Source of the DNA: Balanoglossus misakiensis
Taxonomy: Eukaryota > Hemichordata
Direction: 5' to 3'
DNA: 64,000 nucleotides
Assembly (NCBI GenBank): GCA_040954595.2
Contig: CM082578.2
Span: 6,386,001 to 6,450,000 of the forward strand
Both the position numbers and the translations under genes were made by a program. Of the stretch, positions 34,801 to 49,800 are shown one piece after another; positions within the stretch are counted from its first letter, which is position 1; each line of letters opens with the position of its first letter. The notes beneath the pieces are model-generated. The model saw only the letters and a program-made list of their open reading frames with translations. It was not told the origin of the DNA and did no database searches.

Positions 34801-37800
34801 TCATGTGTCTGCCAAAGTGGTACAGCAAAGAACTGAGTCTTGAATGAACTGGCGGAAAGGTTAAGGGTCTGATTTATTTCCGTGTGAAATTTAGACATCT
34901 ACATTGTATGTCTCAGTGCCAGACTCGGACCGATACAAGTACACGCGACTTCACTACTTCATAACATAAATTTCACAGGCAAAAACAGGGATTTTCAACA
35001 AATAAACTTACAAGAATTGACTTCCGGGGACATTCTGAATCTTGGCAGTATTTGACTGATGGGGAAGATTTCGAGTTTGATCTGATCCGAGGCATTCAGC
35101 AGGAACTGGGTTGCCTCGGCGACGCTCATCTGGGACGTGTCGATGCCGTCGATGGATCGGATTTCATCGCCGACGTGTAAAGCACCACATCTGTGTAAAC
35201 AAATGCAAGACAAGAGACTCTCGTCAATAAATGATATTTTGTGGAAAAAAAAGAATAATGGCTTAAAAATGATTGATGTAACTGGTGGGTGTCATGGATA
35301 TATTTGCTTCCTTTTGAAAGACAGATATAGAAAGTCTGGAATGTGGCTCCAGGATGTGGCCGACCAACAAGGCTTATGAAGCTACATTGTAGCTGCAAGC
35401 CTCAGTACAGACGGTCTACTAGCTAGCCGTGTAAAGAATAAAGGCATCCCATGGCATTTCGTCTGATAGTGGCATTATTGCCAGGCCGAAGTCTCGAAAT
35501 TTTCCGATTAACTGCAAAAAATGTTGTTATATACCCACACAACCAGCTAATCAGAGGCAGATAATAGCTCTGTGTCTGGTGCGGTAAATAGCTATGTGTG
35601 GGGTGACTGATGAAGCCATGTGGCTGAATCAATGCTTCACTATACTGGACCATCCCTGGAGATGCTCAAAATGCACTCAGCTAAAACCGATAGCTGACAG
35701 GAGTTAGCATATACCCCATACATTTTTTAAGTGGGCCTGTGGCTGCCGATAACAGTGAGACTTACCTGTCAGCAATGCTGGCTGATTTAATGGAGTCTAT
35801 TACGATGGCTATCCTGCCACCGTTGGTGATGGAACTCAACGTCACTCCCAGATTAGTGCCGGGCGTTTTGGCCACTTCTATCAGCAGGGGCCCGGTAGCA
35901 TTTGTCACAGCATCTGGTATTTCAGAAAAATCAAAAAGAGATTTTAATTTCTGTCATCTTCTAAAGAATGCTCACAATACGACTGGACTAAATTTACATC
36001 ACACTGCAGCATGCATCTAGTCAAGACGGTGGACTGTATCTACAGTTCTTGCCAAGTCTGTGTACAGAGGGAAACTGGGGTGAGAATGTTGTCTATCCCA
36101 GCAAGCAAAATGCCGTCTTTGTGGAAATTTTTGTGACCTTGCATTCCTGGAAGGATTTTTCTCCACAGCCATAGCCAGGCATAAGTAATGCCATGTGCTG
36201 ACTGCCAAATGCATGTACAACTTGGACTTGGAGCAGAATCCTAAAGTATTGGCATTTGTTCTGACAAAAACTGTAGATATTGGATTGGGTGAAGTGCTCA
36301 GGATGCTTACAGGAGTCTGTGGTGTACTCATTCATGCAACGACCCAACCTGATTAAAATTAGATGCAAAGATTGGCTTGTTTCCTTTCTCTTTGCTTTGT
36401 CCTTTGTATTCCCATGGAGGTACTAGTACTTAGTACCTCCATGGTATTCCTATGAACTGTCCCTTGTTTGTAGAGAGATCATGACAGAGGAAGAGAAGCC
36501 CCTTGTATGATTTTCAGAAAAGTGATAGTTCTCCAAACCTTTGAATTCTTTGCTATCTGTATATAACAATGTAAATTGTGTGAGGAGTCTTTTTGAAAGC
36601 AAAGAAGGAAACCAGGTGTTTTCTGTCTTGTTTTCACAAAAATCTCATTTCTTTCAATTTTCTCCATTGAGTTAACACAGAGATTGGCAGCCATTTTGAA
36701 TTTCAAATTTGACACAATTCTGAGGATTCAACAGTCTGCGATGTAAATATAATCTGAATCAAGGTGAAAAATCTTCAAAATCATGACAAAGCAGAAATAG
36801 CGGCACTAATAGTCTAGCGAGAGTCTCTCTGGAAAACTGTTTGTACTGGCAAGAGAAAGAAGTGGACTATGGGAATTGCAGGCATGCCACAGATAAACAC
36901 TCAACACTTTGTTTACAATACTGACACTTTTATACAGTTAATGTTTATTGAAGGCATCCTCGCGGAACATGCAACAATTTGAACAGTTGAAGTGAAACAG
37001 AGCCAAGCCTTTTTTTCCATGTACAATTCAAAACTAATACTTGGCAAGGTAAATGTTGAGACAGAAATATCAAAATTTCCCCTTGTGCTTCAAGAATATA
37101 TCTTAGTTTTGTTGAATTTCAAGCATTACACTTGGTGAAACACAAGCTAGTTGGATTCAAATACTGCTGCTTGAAACAAGAACTATTTCAAGCAACTGCC
37201 CAATTTTCAAAAATAGAAACTACACTTTACAGTTTACAAGAACGTGAACTAATCCATCATCCCATATGCTAGTCTAGATCCAGCCGTGTGTTGTCCTCTA
37301 TGCTTCTAATCTTGTTGCTTTGGGGGGTGAGTGGATGATATGGGTCAATGCAAGTTTCATTCTAGCTCTAAATATTGACCGTTCTCGTCTTTATTTAGCA
37401 ACAGATACCATAAACACGACAGACCTCTTCCCTGGCCTGCTTATAAACATTACCAATAATATCTCTTTCCAGTGACCTTAACCTCTACGATGATCAGGAG
37501 TCAACCATTCTTGAAATTCTATCAAACTTTATTGGAGTAAAATGGTGACTTTCTTTATCCAATTATGAGTGAACTTGAGTCAGATTGACGTAACCAGAAT
37601 GCTGTAATCCTGGCAAAAATCTCCATCCACAGAATTGACTTTACATTCTATCTGCCAAATGATACAATTATACAGAACCAACTGTATGACTGCATCCTCA
37701 TAGAACATCATCAGATGAACTCTCTTTGTTGTTACACATAAAGCAGCAGTACATAATACTCAATAGCTAAACTGACAACAGAGACAGTGTTGACGGTTTC

Positions 37801-40800
37801 CACTTTGAAAAATGAATTTACGGTGGATAGCTGTAATTCAACTTTCTTCATGATTTTGTGGAGTTCACTCATAATTGTATGGACACAGTGCACCATATGT
37901 AGTGGGATTTACTTTACGTTAGGAGAACGTAACTTTCATATTTAAGGTATTATCATATTAAAGAATTATAAATACCTACATCATTCAAAGGAAGATGTAC
38001 ACACTGTGTCTTCTGTTTACACTAATGCTATACACATACACCTGCACTACATATACTAACAGTGATACAACCTTATCGTTAACTTATGTACAGTACACTG
38101 TTCTATTGTATAATTAGGCTCTCAAATTGAAGTGATAGTGGCAGGCATTACCTGGACGGCAGTGAGTCCTGCTAGTACATGTAGGTTGGAAAATGCAGCG
38201 TGCGACAAAGACCAGATGCAGGGTTAGTATGTTTGATTTGAAATGAGAGAGAGAGATAGTGAACTTTACCCCTGTATGTGATAGTGACAGTGTGTATACT
38301 GTCAATTTTGAGCTGATAATGACCATGTTCTATGAGTAAAGATGATATGAATATCAGTGTGAAGATAAGATATAGTGAGACGAGGCTGAAAATAAAATAA
38401 AAATCAGAGCAGAAAAGATGACGTCGAAACATACTATTAATATTAGTTTCACGAAATGTTCATTTCATGTACATGTGAAAATAAATGGGCATAATACTGT
38501 ACTGGTCCATATAAGAAAATATAAAAATAATAATCATAAAACTAGTTTGGCAGGAACTGACAGTTATTATGACATGGTTCTGATTGATGAGGATGATTTC
38601 ATCAGTAAATGAACGGTGTTGTGAATTAATAAATGTATTCATTAGCATGTAACCAGTCATGTGAATGAGTCCATTCACAATCTGATGTCATCATTTCCTA
38701 TACAAATGTAGTTCCATGTTAATACATGTAATTAATTATCTGCCATACTTTCAGACCATTTACATCAATAGAGCGTTGTTGTTTTTTTGCGAAATGACTA
38801 CAAGATCACTTTCCAGTGGTTGAATGGTTGACAACTGAGATAGGGTTGGCAATCGAATAAAAAGCAAAAGAAAATACGGGGGAAAAAAGATTTCTGAGTT
38901 TATAAAGAGAATGGTGTTTGACAATGTCAGCATTGAATACAAAAGCACCTGGTCAATGCAATCGCAGGAAGTGCATTGTAATTTGTATAAAGAATTCTCT
39001 TACCATTGATTGTCGAACACATCAAGTGTTTCAGAGGTGGTGACTTTTAAAATAATTTGCTTAGCTTACAGATGGGATGGAAATTGAAAAATGCCAGAAA
39101 AGCATACTGAGCATACATGAAACTGTAAAACTGACAAAATTGATAACACTGGAAGACTAATATTTCCCTACAAATGTCTGCACGTTTAGTGAAATGTAAA
39201 TGTTAATGTACTTACCCATGATGGAGACATCATACTCTATCAACATGACTGCATTGTGTCCGCTCTGTTTCAAGGCGGCAATGGCCTCTGAGTGCGACGC
39301 ATTGGCCAAACTGATGCCATCCACAGACAGCAGTCGATCACCAATTTTTAGAGTCCCTTCTCTGTAAAAGAGAGATGGTGAGTAGATCTTAGTAGGTGTT
39401 TAACTTGCAGTGCCATCCATTCATGGTGTCTCCCTCCCATCCAACACAAGTAACTACACCCATCCATCCATCCAACTGTACATATACATGTACATATAAT
39501 CATTGATCCACCTAATCACACCAACCAACACACTGACCCACCCTTCCAACCCCCCACCCCCCTAAAATCCATCCCTCCAGTCATCCATCCATCCAACCAA
39601 CTGTACATACACTTAGCAATCTACCCAACCACACTACCAACACACCAACAATGTATACAATGCGATTTATTGTGAATTATAGGGAGACCAATTTCTAACC
39701 CATTTGAACACTGTCATCTCTAAGAATATCAAACTCACAGACTCCATCAGAAGTGAGATTCTCACCAACAACTAACTCATTCTCACCTGTCAGACGGTCC
39801 ACCCGTTCTAATGTGACACACAGTCAGGGGGCGACTTTTGGTTTCGTCCGAGTAAATGCCTCCCCGCACGACAAATCCAAAGCTGTTGTTCTCCTTTGCC
39901 AACGTCAGCTCAACTGTCTTGGTTATGACAGTCAGTCCATTTTCAAATGCTAGTGAAGACATTTTGTATAAAAAAGTTCATCAGAGAATACCCAGCATTA
40001 CAGTGACCCGAACAGGGACAGTTAATAATACTGGTAGCTGCAAATTTTGAGAATTATTTCGAGAGTCACATGCCTGTGTATGAAAAAGAATATCTTTTTC
40101 TCGAATACTTTCTAAAAATTTCACACAATGATCAGAACACAAAAAGGCAATTAAAATTCACCAGCATGGCTGGACTTATAATACTTCTATTCAATTTTCA
40201 AAAAGTCCCAATTTCTGGCTAAAGAAACAGAGCGTCCATTGGCAAATAATTTAAATCCTACATATCTGTACAATAAACATACAGTGCATTTTCAATTGTT
40301 CTCTCATATTCTAATTTAGCAACATTAGTTTCTGGACAATTCATAGCGTTTATTTCAAAACTCCTAATCTCACACCTGTTAGGAGTTAAACTGAGAACGA
40401 TAGCATGTATGAAATGCTTCTGCAGCTATTCTAGCTTTTATTTCTTATTTCCTTCAAGTGGTAAATACAGCCTTACGTGTAGGTGGCAGTTCATATTCCA
40501 GCTCCAGAGTGACTCGCTCGCCGGCGTTCTTCAAAAGGTTGATGATCTCATCGTGTTTTAGATTGGTCGTTCTGATACCATTCACTGAAGAGATGATGTC
40601 GCCAACCAGCAGAGAGTCTGATCTCTGGGCAATGCCGCCAGTTCTCAGGTTGGACACCCAGGGCTTACAGTCTTTGTCAACTCCACCTGAAAAAGAAACA
40701 GAATAGTACATGTAAGTAAGAATAAAGTAGGTAACAAACAAGCAAACAAACAAAATATGACATTGGTTTAGCATTTTGTGCTCAGAGAAATGTAACCGTT

Positions 40801-43800
40801 CAAGTCTGATGTACCTTTTGAACTTTCACAATACTGCTGCACTTTTTTGTGAGTCTCCACTAACCACAAACTAATCTTTTCAAAATATGCCAAATTTGAG
40901 CTGTATCCATCCTAACCTGTAGGCACTGTTACAGTGTGTGCATAAAAAATTAAAGATCACATACAGTCTGAGTGAAGAAGGTGGAAGAGGAGTTTAACCC
41001 TTTCACCACTATGGTTAGGTGAAAGGGTTCTTAACCATAGTATACATAGATTGAGAGTTTTTGTAACAAGTTACCTGATATTGTGAGACCAAGACCACGG
41101 CCTTCTCTTTTGATTAAATCCACCGTTACTTTCCCTTTTCTTTCCTCTAAAAATACAAAAACAACCATCATGTCCGAACAACATGGCACATTCAAAATTT
41201 CAAAAGTGACAATGGTAAAATTAAATAAATTTTCAAAGAAAAACATTCACTCATTCACATCAAGACTTTCATTTACAAATGTATGACATTCAATTTACAA
41301 AATTGGTAGTAGAAATAGTGACTATTTTTTACGGTTTATATCTCAAGAGGTCATAAAATAAAAATACAAGGTGATCATAAACTTACCACATATGCTCTGC
41401 CTTCTGTTCTGTACAGCATCTATTTCCTCAACCACTTCATTTGGTTCATGGTGGTGTGTTCTCTTCCGATTTGATCCAGGCTCTGAAGAACAAACATATG
41501 AATGAGGGGTGTTGGCATGGCACATACAGAATACAGTAATACAGAATTTGACGAACTTAGACACAAACTTGGCAGTTTGACCCCCCCCCCCCCCAAAAAA
41601 AAAAAAAAAATGCTCCAGATCTCACTGGATTGGCTGTGTGGTCTAATACAGGCCCTTAAAGGGACAAAGTCTCTCTCTCGCTGCCCTTTTTTCCATTAAT
41701 TATATTTGATATAAGACACTGTTTGTTATGCTACATGTGGATATATAGTGAATCAACGTTTAACCACACACAACTTCCATCCCTCTCATAGACAGGAGAG
41801 TGAAAAAACTCGCCAAATGAATAATCGTTCTTTACCATTTATTCATTTTGGGCGAGTTTTTACTCTGATATCATACAAACAGGATGGAAGTTGTGTGTTG
41901 TTGATCATTGATTCACTATATATCCACATGTACATTAACATAAACAGTGTCTTGTATCAAACATAATTAAAGGAAAAAGGGCAGCGAGAGAGAGTTTGTC
42001 CCTTTAACTTCGCAGGCTAACGGGTGGGCTGGGTGCTGTACGCATTTACTCATGAACAGTGCAATGAGGCACAGTAAAAACCCAAATGAAGGTGTCAAAA
42101 AAAATTTGAGTGTGCATGGTGGCTGATCAAGATAGAAATTTCTGTACAAGAACAATATATTTTCTTCTGACGTACAACCTGGACACATCAGAAAATGTGT
42201 GTATTCCTTTAACAGAGACCCAAATGTCTCTTTTATTCAATAAATATTTTGTTTCTCACACTTCACTGACAAATTGGACAATTATTTTGTTAACACTCCA
42301 CAGTTTACAAACCCACGCAGATGGCTGCTGGCTCAGTGATATCCAATGACCCTTCCACACTGTTTTTTTTGTTCCTTCACAACTTTGGGAATCAGGGTAT
42401 AGACTTTCCTGAATCATTGAAACCCACCAGAGACCAACGCATGAAAGTGCTTAAAATTGTTGTTCCTTGAGAATGTGTGCACTAATGGGAGCTTTCCCTT
42501 GAGAAAGACGTTTTCCCTTCAACTACATGTACATTCCCTGAGCACAAATCCATCTGGCATACAAGTACATGTACCCAGAACACAGGGCAGCTTTTTATTC
42601 CATTCTCTCAATGCACAGCACTTTGGCGACTTGAGCTGCGGGCCGTGGTTTATCCATCACAAGACTACAGCGTAGACTAGATTACACTGCTTAAATGACA
42701 GACTTTTCCCATTAATTCTTGATCCAAGTTCAAGCAGATTCCACTTACACACGTTAAACGACCATTGAGTCTTATCGTCCATGTCTGCTCCCTCCACTTT
42801 CCCACAACCTGATTTCACTTTCATGTTTACTAACCCTGGAATGTCGGGCAAGGAGCCAAGTTCAAGACACGCTATTGCTATCACTTGTTGCTATAGCAAT
42901 TGTATCTTGAAATTGGTTTATCTGCTAAATTTTGATAACTAGAAAAAAACATGTACACATATATGATGGACTAATGTTCAAACATTAGTATGTACATATA
43001 CATGTGAGTTTGCATCAATCCTTGCCATCAATCTTTCTTTATAGGCTCAAACTATAAATTTACTAGTACATGTTTTAGTAACCACACATGACTCTAAAAA
43101 ATGTCACAAATTTACAACTAGATGACACTTTGGGGCTTCAAGAAACTGATGAGTACCGGGTATACTAGTAATTTTTGATGGGATTTTGTTTCTGGTTGGT
43201 ACATGTAATATACTGCCTGAAATCAACATCCCAAAGATACCCAGACGAGGCTTTTGTGATTGATCATTCCATGTGCTGTAGTCTTGCTATCAAAGTAGTA
43301 AAAGATATGTCGCATGCATGTACTAGGAACTTGACACAAAATACATTGTATTCCACAACTAACTCTGCCACACCTTAGCACACTGACGATTACTGAAAAC
43401 AACTGCTTTTTAACTAATAATTATACATTTACAAATGTTTCTATGGTGAACACTCATTTCCACCCACATTTAACTTCAAGTTCAAGCACACTTCCACAGT
43501 CAGGACGTAAGTGGGGTAATTAAGGCGGTGAGATCAAAGAGATCTATTTGAATGTGAACGTCGCTGAGTGGCAGTTACGGCCAGTTGGAAAAATTTTCAA
43601 ACGGAGATTTTCGGTACTACAAGTGATCGTAGTGCATCCATTTTTCTAAGACGTGTATGAAACACCATAGTCAATGATAGGATGATTTTTCGTGAAGTTT
43701 TAACGACGCGTTCCCGAGATAGACAGTTTCGGTATGTTGGTTTAAATAGTGGTCCTTGACTCTCGGCAAAGATTTCTTGTCTTGAAAAAAATTGGGTAGG

Positions 43801-46800
43801 TTAGGAAGATATTGAACTAAGTTACCGTGAAATTATAATAGTGTGAGCCGCTCCGTTGTGGAGTAATGACGGTGTAAAAATTGCCTTCGCCATCGACGAG
43901 TACAGCCGTGTTTGCCATATGTGTATGCATTGAAGTAGGTCAACGCTTGTTAACCCATGACGTAATGGCTTCCTTTTCAACGCGTCGTTATCTCTCATTA
44001 GCATATTACATAAGGAGTCTATACACTATTCACGCTGACTGACTTCTCAGGACTGACCTATGGCACTGTAAATTGTGGTCCTTGACTCTCGGCATGGATA
44101 TATTCATGTCAAAATTATGAATAGAGGAGTTTAATAATGTTTCTAAAACCTGAGGGGGTTAATTTTTGTGTGGGTATGGCTGATATTTTTTTTTTGATTT
44201 TTTAACTTCAAGGTCACTTTGAATTTCGTGATCACAATTTTGTCAGTGGAAGTAAAGAAATTCTTCTCGATAAAACTTCATGAAAAATCACATGTAGTAC
44301 ACTCATAGTACCAGTAATGTGCCTGGGGTGAAATAATTGTCAGAAATGGGTTGCAAGTTGCTTAACTTTCGTTGTGAAAAAAGTTGAAAAACTGTATGCA
44401 AATGAGCAATTCAAACGTTACTGGCCAGTTTCAGTGTTTGCATTGCATGATCCCCTGCGGTTTAATTACCCCACTTACGTCCTGACTGTCCAGGAAATGT
44501 GATAAAAGCTACATGTACACCTTTCACATCCCATATGATTCTTACCTTTTGGCTCGCTGGCTGAGAAACACGACGTCATGGTGTTTTCTATAAAAATTCT
44601 TGAATTTTGACCTTCCTTAGAATCCCCCTAGATTTGGTCGAGTGTCTCGGTTACCAGATACAAAATATGATTCCTGCTGTACCCTTACTGTGACTGCCAA
44701 ACACAATTTGGAAATGCTATATTGCTACAGCGCGGGGCTGTGACCTTACGACACTGTGTCAATCGCTACATCCAAACGGGATCCACAATTTCAGTCCTTG
44801 GGTTATATACACAGGAAGAAGTCTGGTACATGTACTTGGATGATGTGTGTGGAAGGCTTTGGATAAAAAACCTAGTATCGCCCACATGGATCTACCAAAC
44901 GCAACCATGTGTGAACTGCGCACCAGAACGTTCCATCACAAATGGGTTAAACCGGTCCGATCTGTGATTCCTTTGGATCATGTAAATCCCTTGAAAGCAT
45001 CCGAGATATTAGGGTAGTGTGCAAAACAAAGCAAAACATGTAAAGAAAGCTTTCCCTTAATGTACCGATAATGGCATATAGTATTCACCTATGGGACATC
45101 CCCCCTCACTAACCCCCCCCCCCCCCCATTGTAAATGGGCTGTTCCTTAAGTAATCAACTCCGGTGGCAACAAACAAAGGCCCTTTCAGAAGTCTGGGAA
45201 ACTCTCACTTGTGTTTAATGGTATTTCCAACATGCAGACAAACTCAGCCAGGCCACAGGTTTCAATATCCAGTCAAAGACTTCTGCGGTAAAAACTGCCC
45301 CTGGACAGCTAGTCAATTTTCACACGGCATAAATCACTCGGTAAGTGTACAACGTGGTTACTTCATTTCAAAAGAAAAATTAATATTTTATTTTAATACA
45401 GTATTTGTGCTTTGCAAATGTGTGTCCGTTGATGGACAGCAATGCCCCTGTCAGTTCCATAACTCACATAAATTCATGTCAATCAATGCTTTACATTGTA
45501 AAAACTCCATCTTACTATTCTCAGTCACAAATTGTTGTCATCTATTTTCACATTACACATGTAGTATACAACATATCAGTCTAGAAGAGGCTTTAATGCG
45601 ATTTTAATCAGATTTAGAGTATGGCAACGTCTTTTACTTTACGTGGTACGATATTCTTATGTACATTGTACATGTAGTGTGAGTCCGAAGCATAAGAGAA
45701 TCACTCGAATACGACGTGTTATCAACCAAACTTCATGTAATAGCCCCTAAGTATTCCTTGCCAACAACTGAAAATACATTGTACTGGAATGCTATGCCGT
45801 CAGTTGCTGAGCCAGGCATAGCAAAGTGAAGACAGTACTGATTTTGTTGTGATACTCATACTGGGATGGACAACACACACGTCACTTGCCCCACTGAACA
45901 AAAATGTCACAAAATCTGAACACTGGGGGCGCACTTGAATATGGTAGCCATAGTCACTGTGTCAGTGCGCGTGGGAATAATTATTTGAAGATGTCCATGC
46001 TACATGTACATGTATGGGTTGAGACATTACTATTGTGGCATGCATATCCATCACTGGCGGTATAAGTGACCCTTAGATGACCTTACCACATCACCATAAA
46101 CAAACTGACTATGCCAGCTATGTACTGAATGCAAGCATAGCTATAAAATGGAGGCATGGCACTGCAAATATTTGTAATGTAACTATCTGTGTTTTGGAGC
46201 TTTCCTACATCTAGCATACAAATAGACTATCAAGCAACAGCCTTGCTGCAAGTGCAAAATAATTTATAATGGCCATGATTTATGAAGACATTACAAATCC
46301 CCTATTAGCAGTGAAATAAAACCTCAGCTGTCTTCACAGTTTCCAGTTTTGACAATTGCGTCGACTGACCTGCTTCCTGCAGACAAGATCTATGTAGACT
46401 CACTATATCCTATCCATTTCTAGTCACGCCTATTTTATATCTGTTTAATGTACACGGAACACTGATCAGGTTCAATCATTCAATATTCATGCTGGCCAAG
46501 GATTATCAACCTAAATGTACAACTGTGGAAATAGCTTTCATATGGCAGTGAGGGTCATGTCAACCATCATTGAGCAGAGTCACTCAGTGATAATAAGACC
46601 GTGCCCTCACCCACGGTCAAACTGCGTTGTGAGAGCTGTATGTCCACATTTACCAACAAATTAACTGTGTGTTCGTACAAATAGACATATTTAGTACATG
46701 TAACTATCACAACAAACATTGGGTTGAGTCACACATTGCAAGACATTCTGCACTAGCGCCACCAACGTTCATACAGGTATTGACCTTTGTTTTCTGACGA

Positions 46801-49800
46801 TGCAGTCAGAGGGGGGGGGGGGGGGGAGAGACATGTACCTTCGCAACTGGGTGATATAATTGATATGCAGATAATTTTTCTGCGCACATGATGTACATGT
46901 ACGTATGTTCCTGGTGCTCTGTTAGAACACCGAACAGCCACTTGATTGGAGAAATATTGTAAATAGCGAACATTCTGCATTTGAAGTTGGAAAAGACATT
47001 TACTGAAACTTCAAAGTGCAACTCAGTACACACACTGATGTTTTGTTATCCAAGCAATGAATGTGCTGTTATGTCATGCATCACTGAGGACAAAATAGAC
47101 TGTTCTCGCACTCTTTTGTTTCCAAGTATCTTATGCAATCATTGAAATGTCAAGTGCTCCACGGACAAGTTAGTACAAATATCCAGAGTGAACAAATACA
47201 CTAGACCAAGCTCATGGGCTAGAAGTTGTTACTACTGGACTTATTTGCTTGTTCTGATTATTCACGAGGCTAGTGACAGTTTCATCAATTTTTTTGTCGT
47301 AATGTGTCTCACAAAAACGGATAAAAATTGATTAAACTTTACTAACTATAAAATTTAATGCCCACTGAGTCTGTGTGCATGATGAAGTGAAGCGTCCCTC
47401 CATATGGTGGCAAGCTGCGATAATTTGTATGTGTAAGTACATGTACATGTTAGATGAAGATTTGATCAGTGTACAAATTTCGTAATGCAAAAGAAAAAAT
47501 CTGATGTAACAATCTGCAGTTAGCTGAAATTGAAAAACAATGTGTATCATGAGCTAAAGTTCCTGAACAGGGACACAGAAGAGTTTTATAGGGCCATCAA
47601 AATTCCCAAACCAATGAAGAAGTCAAGAAAACCCTGAAAACGACCTTTCCTCGCTAAATCACCCGTCTTTCTGTTTATCATAAAGAACAGGCTACATGTA
47701 CGTGTACATGTACACGTACACATGCCGTACCACGCCTATTAAATCTCAAATCTTGGGAAGTATCACATTCTCAGCTTCAGACAGCAGTCAGACAACAAAG
47801 GGAGATGTGCTATTTTCAGTATCTAAATTATATGTCTCGTGAATTGGAATTTCTCAGCCACCACCCAGAATGAACATATGTATTTCTAGCTTTTGTGGTC
47901 GTGTGGGATCTAACATGTATTACTGCTACCATCATTGCAATCTATCCCTTGAACTTTAGACCAAGCAGATGACCTGTGCATGTGTGGCAAGGGATGGCAT
48001 TGACACCAATTCATTTCCAAAGAAGTAAATAAACAGCCTGCAGGGCTTGTATGTAGATACATGTGGCATGAATGAATTGGTCCGGAGGCAGCTGTTCATC
48101 AACCTCCATCAATCACTGTATTAAACTGGAGATGTGGAGTACACGTATACCAAACTTCCAGAGGCACTGCTAAAAACCCTCCATTCCCTTAGTCTAGAAT
48201 CTATCCGTTCGTAGTCGCATTCACCCTACTACCATCTAGGACCGCAGAACCAAAATCTAGAAAGGCCATAAAAATGGTAATTTGAATGTGAATAGTCTCC
48301 AACTGAGCAGTCTGACGTCAGAGAAGTCAATCACTTACGTTGACCGACTACTGATTGGCAATGAGGTGATGACGTTGAATGTTAATTATGTTTACAATGT
48401 AGCTCCGCCCCGAATGATACATAATCATGATCACGTGGTGACGCTTGACGTCAGACTGCTCAGTTGGAGACTATTCACATTCAAATTACCATTTTTATGG
48501 CCTTTCTAGATTTTGGTTCTGCGGTCCTAGACGGTAGTAGGGTGAATGCGACTACGAACGGATAGATTCTAGACTACCATTCCCTATGCATGAGTGCATT
48601 TGACAGATTGAGAACTACAATGTACATGTGCATGTACAAGGGGGGAGAGGGGGTTAGGTGGGGTGGAGAGAGGACATGCCTGGTACTCAAAGTGGGTCAC
48701 GCCAGCTGCAATAATTGCAGTGCTGGGTCGCTGTTTTCGCTTTTTACTGACTACATGTATGTCGGAGACCCTAATTGGACATGGTCGGAAAGCGAAAACA
48801 GCAACCTTCTGCTACAGTTATTGCTAGCAAGGGCCACACTAGCTCTTCCTACATACAACATGAGTTGATAAGCCAAGAATGCTGCGTGTCAAATACTCTT
48901 TAGAAAACAGAATCTGAAACTGTTTCTCAGTATGACCACAAAAATTCCGACACCAAAGAATTCCAGTCACAGTGACTGGAAGATATTATGTTATATTTTA
49001 CTGCTGGAGATACAGGATTATGAGAGGTTCAAAACTACATGTACATGTATGTTCCTCTCTCTTGTACAAGGGTTGGTACAGTATGTAAAGCTGTGACTTT
49101 CAATACAAAGATGACTACGAAATTCAAATACTACGCTAACATGATCACCATGAACTCCAAGATACCAAGAAAAAGCTCCTCCTCCCCAAGGGCTTATTAG
49201 TATAAACAGTTTAACGAGTTGTAATCAGTTTAATTGAGTCTTTACACTGAAGTAATCACATGTAATAGCCGCGGGTGTCTCTGTCGTATCAAGTTTCAGA
49301 ATTCTGACATGACAACAGCTTCCACTTCTGAGTTCTCAAATGCTGACCTCAGTGTTAGATTTCCCCAAACGATGTAACAATTCTATGTACCGATTCTCTT
49401 TGTTGCTAAATGGAATGACGTGTGGAATGTGGACATGTGTGGATATAGTGCTCAAACGCTGACTGCAAAAATGCACATTAATCACCAATAATTTATTTCA
49501 TACAGTATGCTATCGGTAATCTTGGGGGGGGGGGGGTGGCCTGGGCCCATAATTAAATGCTTGAGGGCAGTAAACTGCGCTGAAGAATATCAATTTAAAA
49601 TCACTGTGGAAATTAAAATGCATGTAAATACTGGTACATGTAATGGCACAATCAGATCACATCAAACACACGTCACATTATTTTTCTTGAAGATGATGTT
49701 TCCATCCAGTGTTCTGCTACAACATGTGTGGGTATACTAATTACTAATGGCGAAAATAACAAGCTTCAGAGCAGAAGTGCTAATCTCTGTGAAACACGCA

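Noticed and set aside
45164-45607. 147-codon plus-strand frame in the GRIP first intron
   Set aside because: No recognisable motif, irregular composition and no partner exons.
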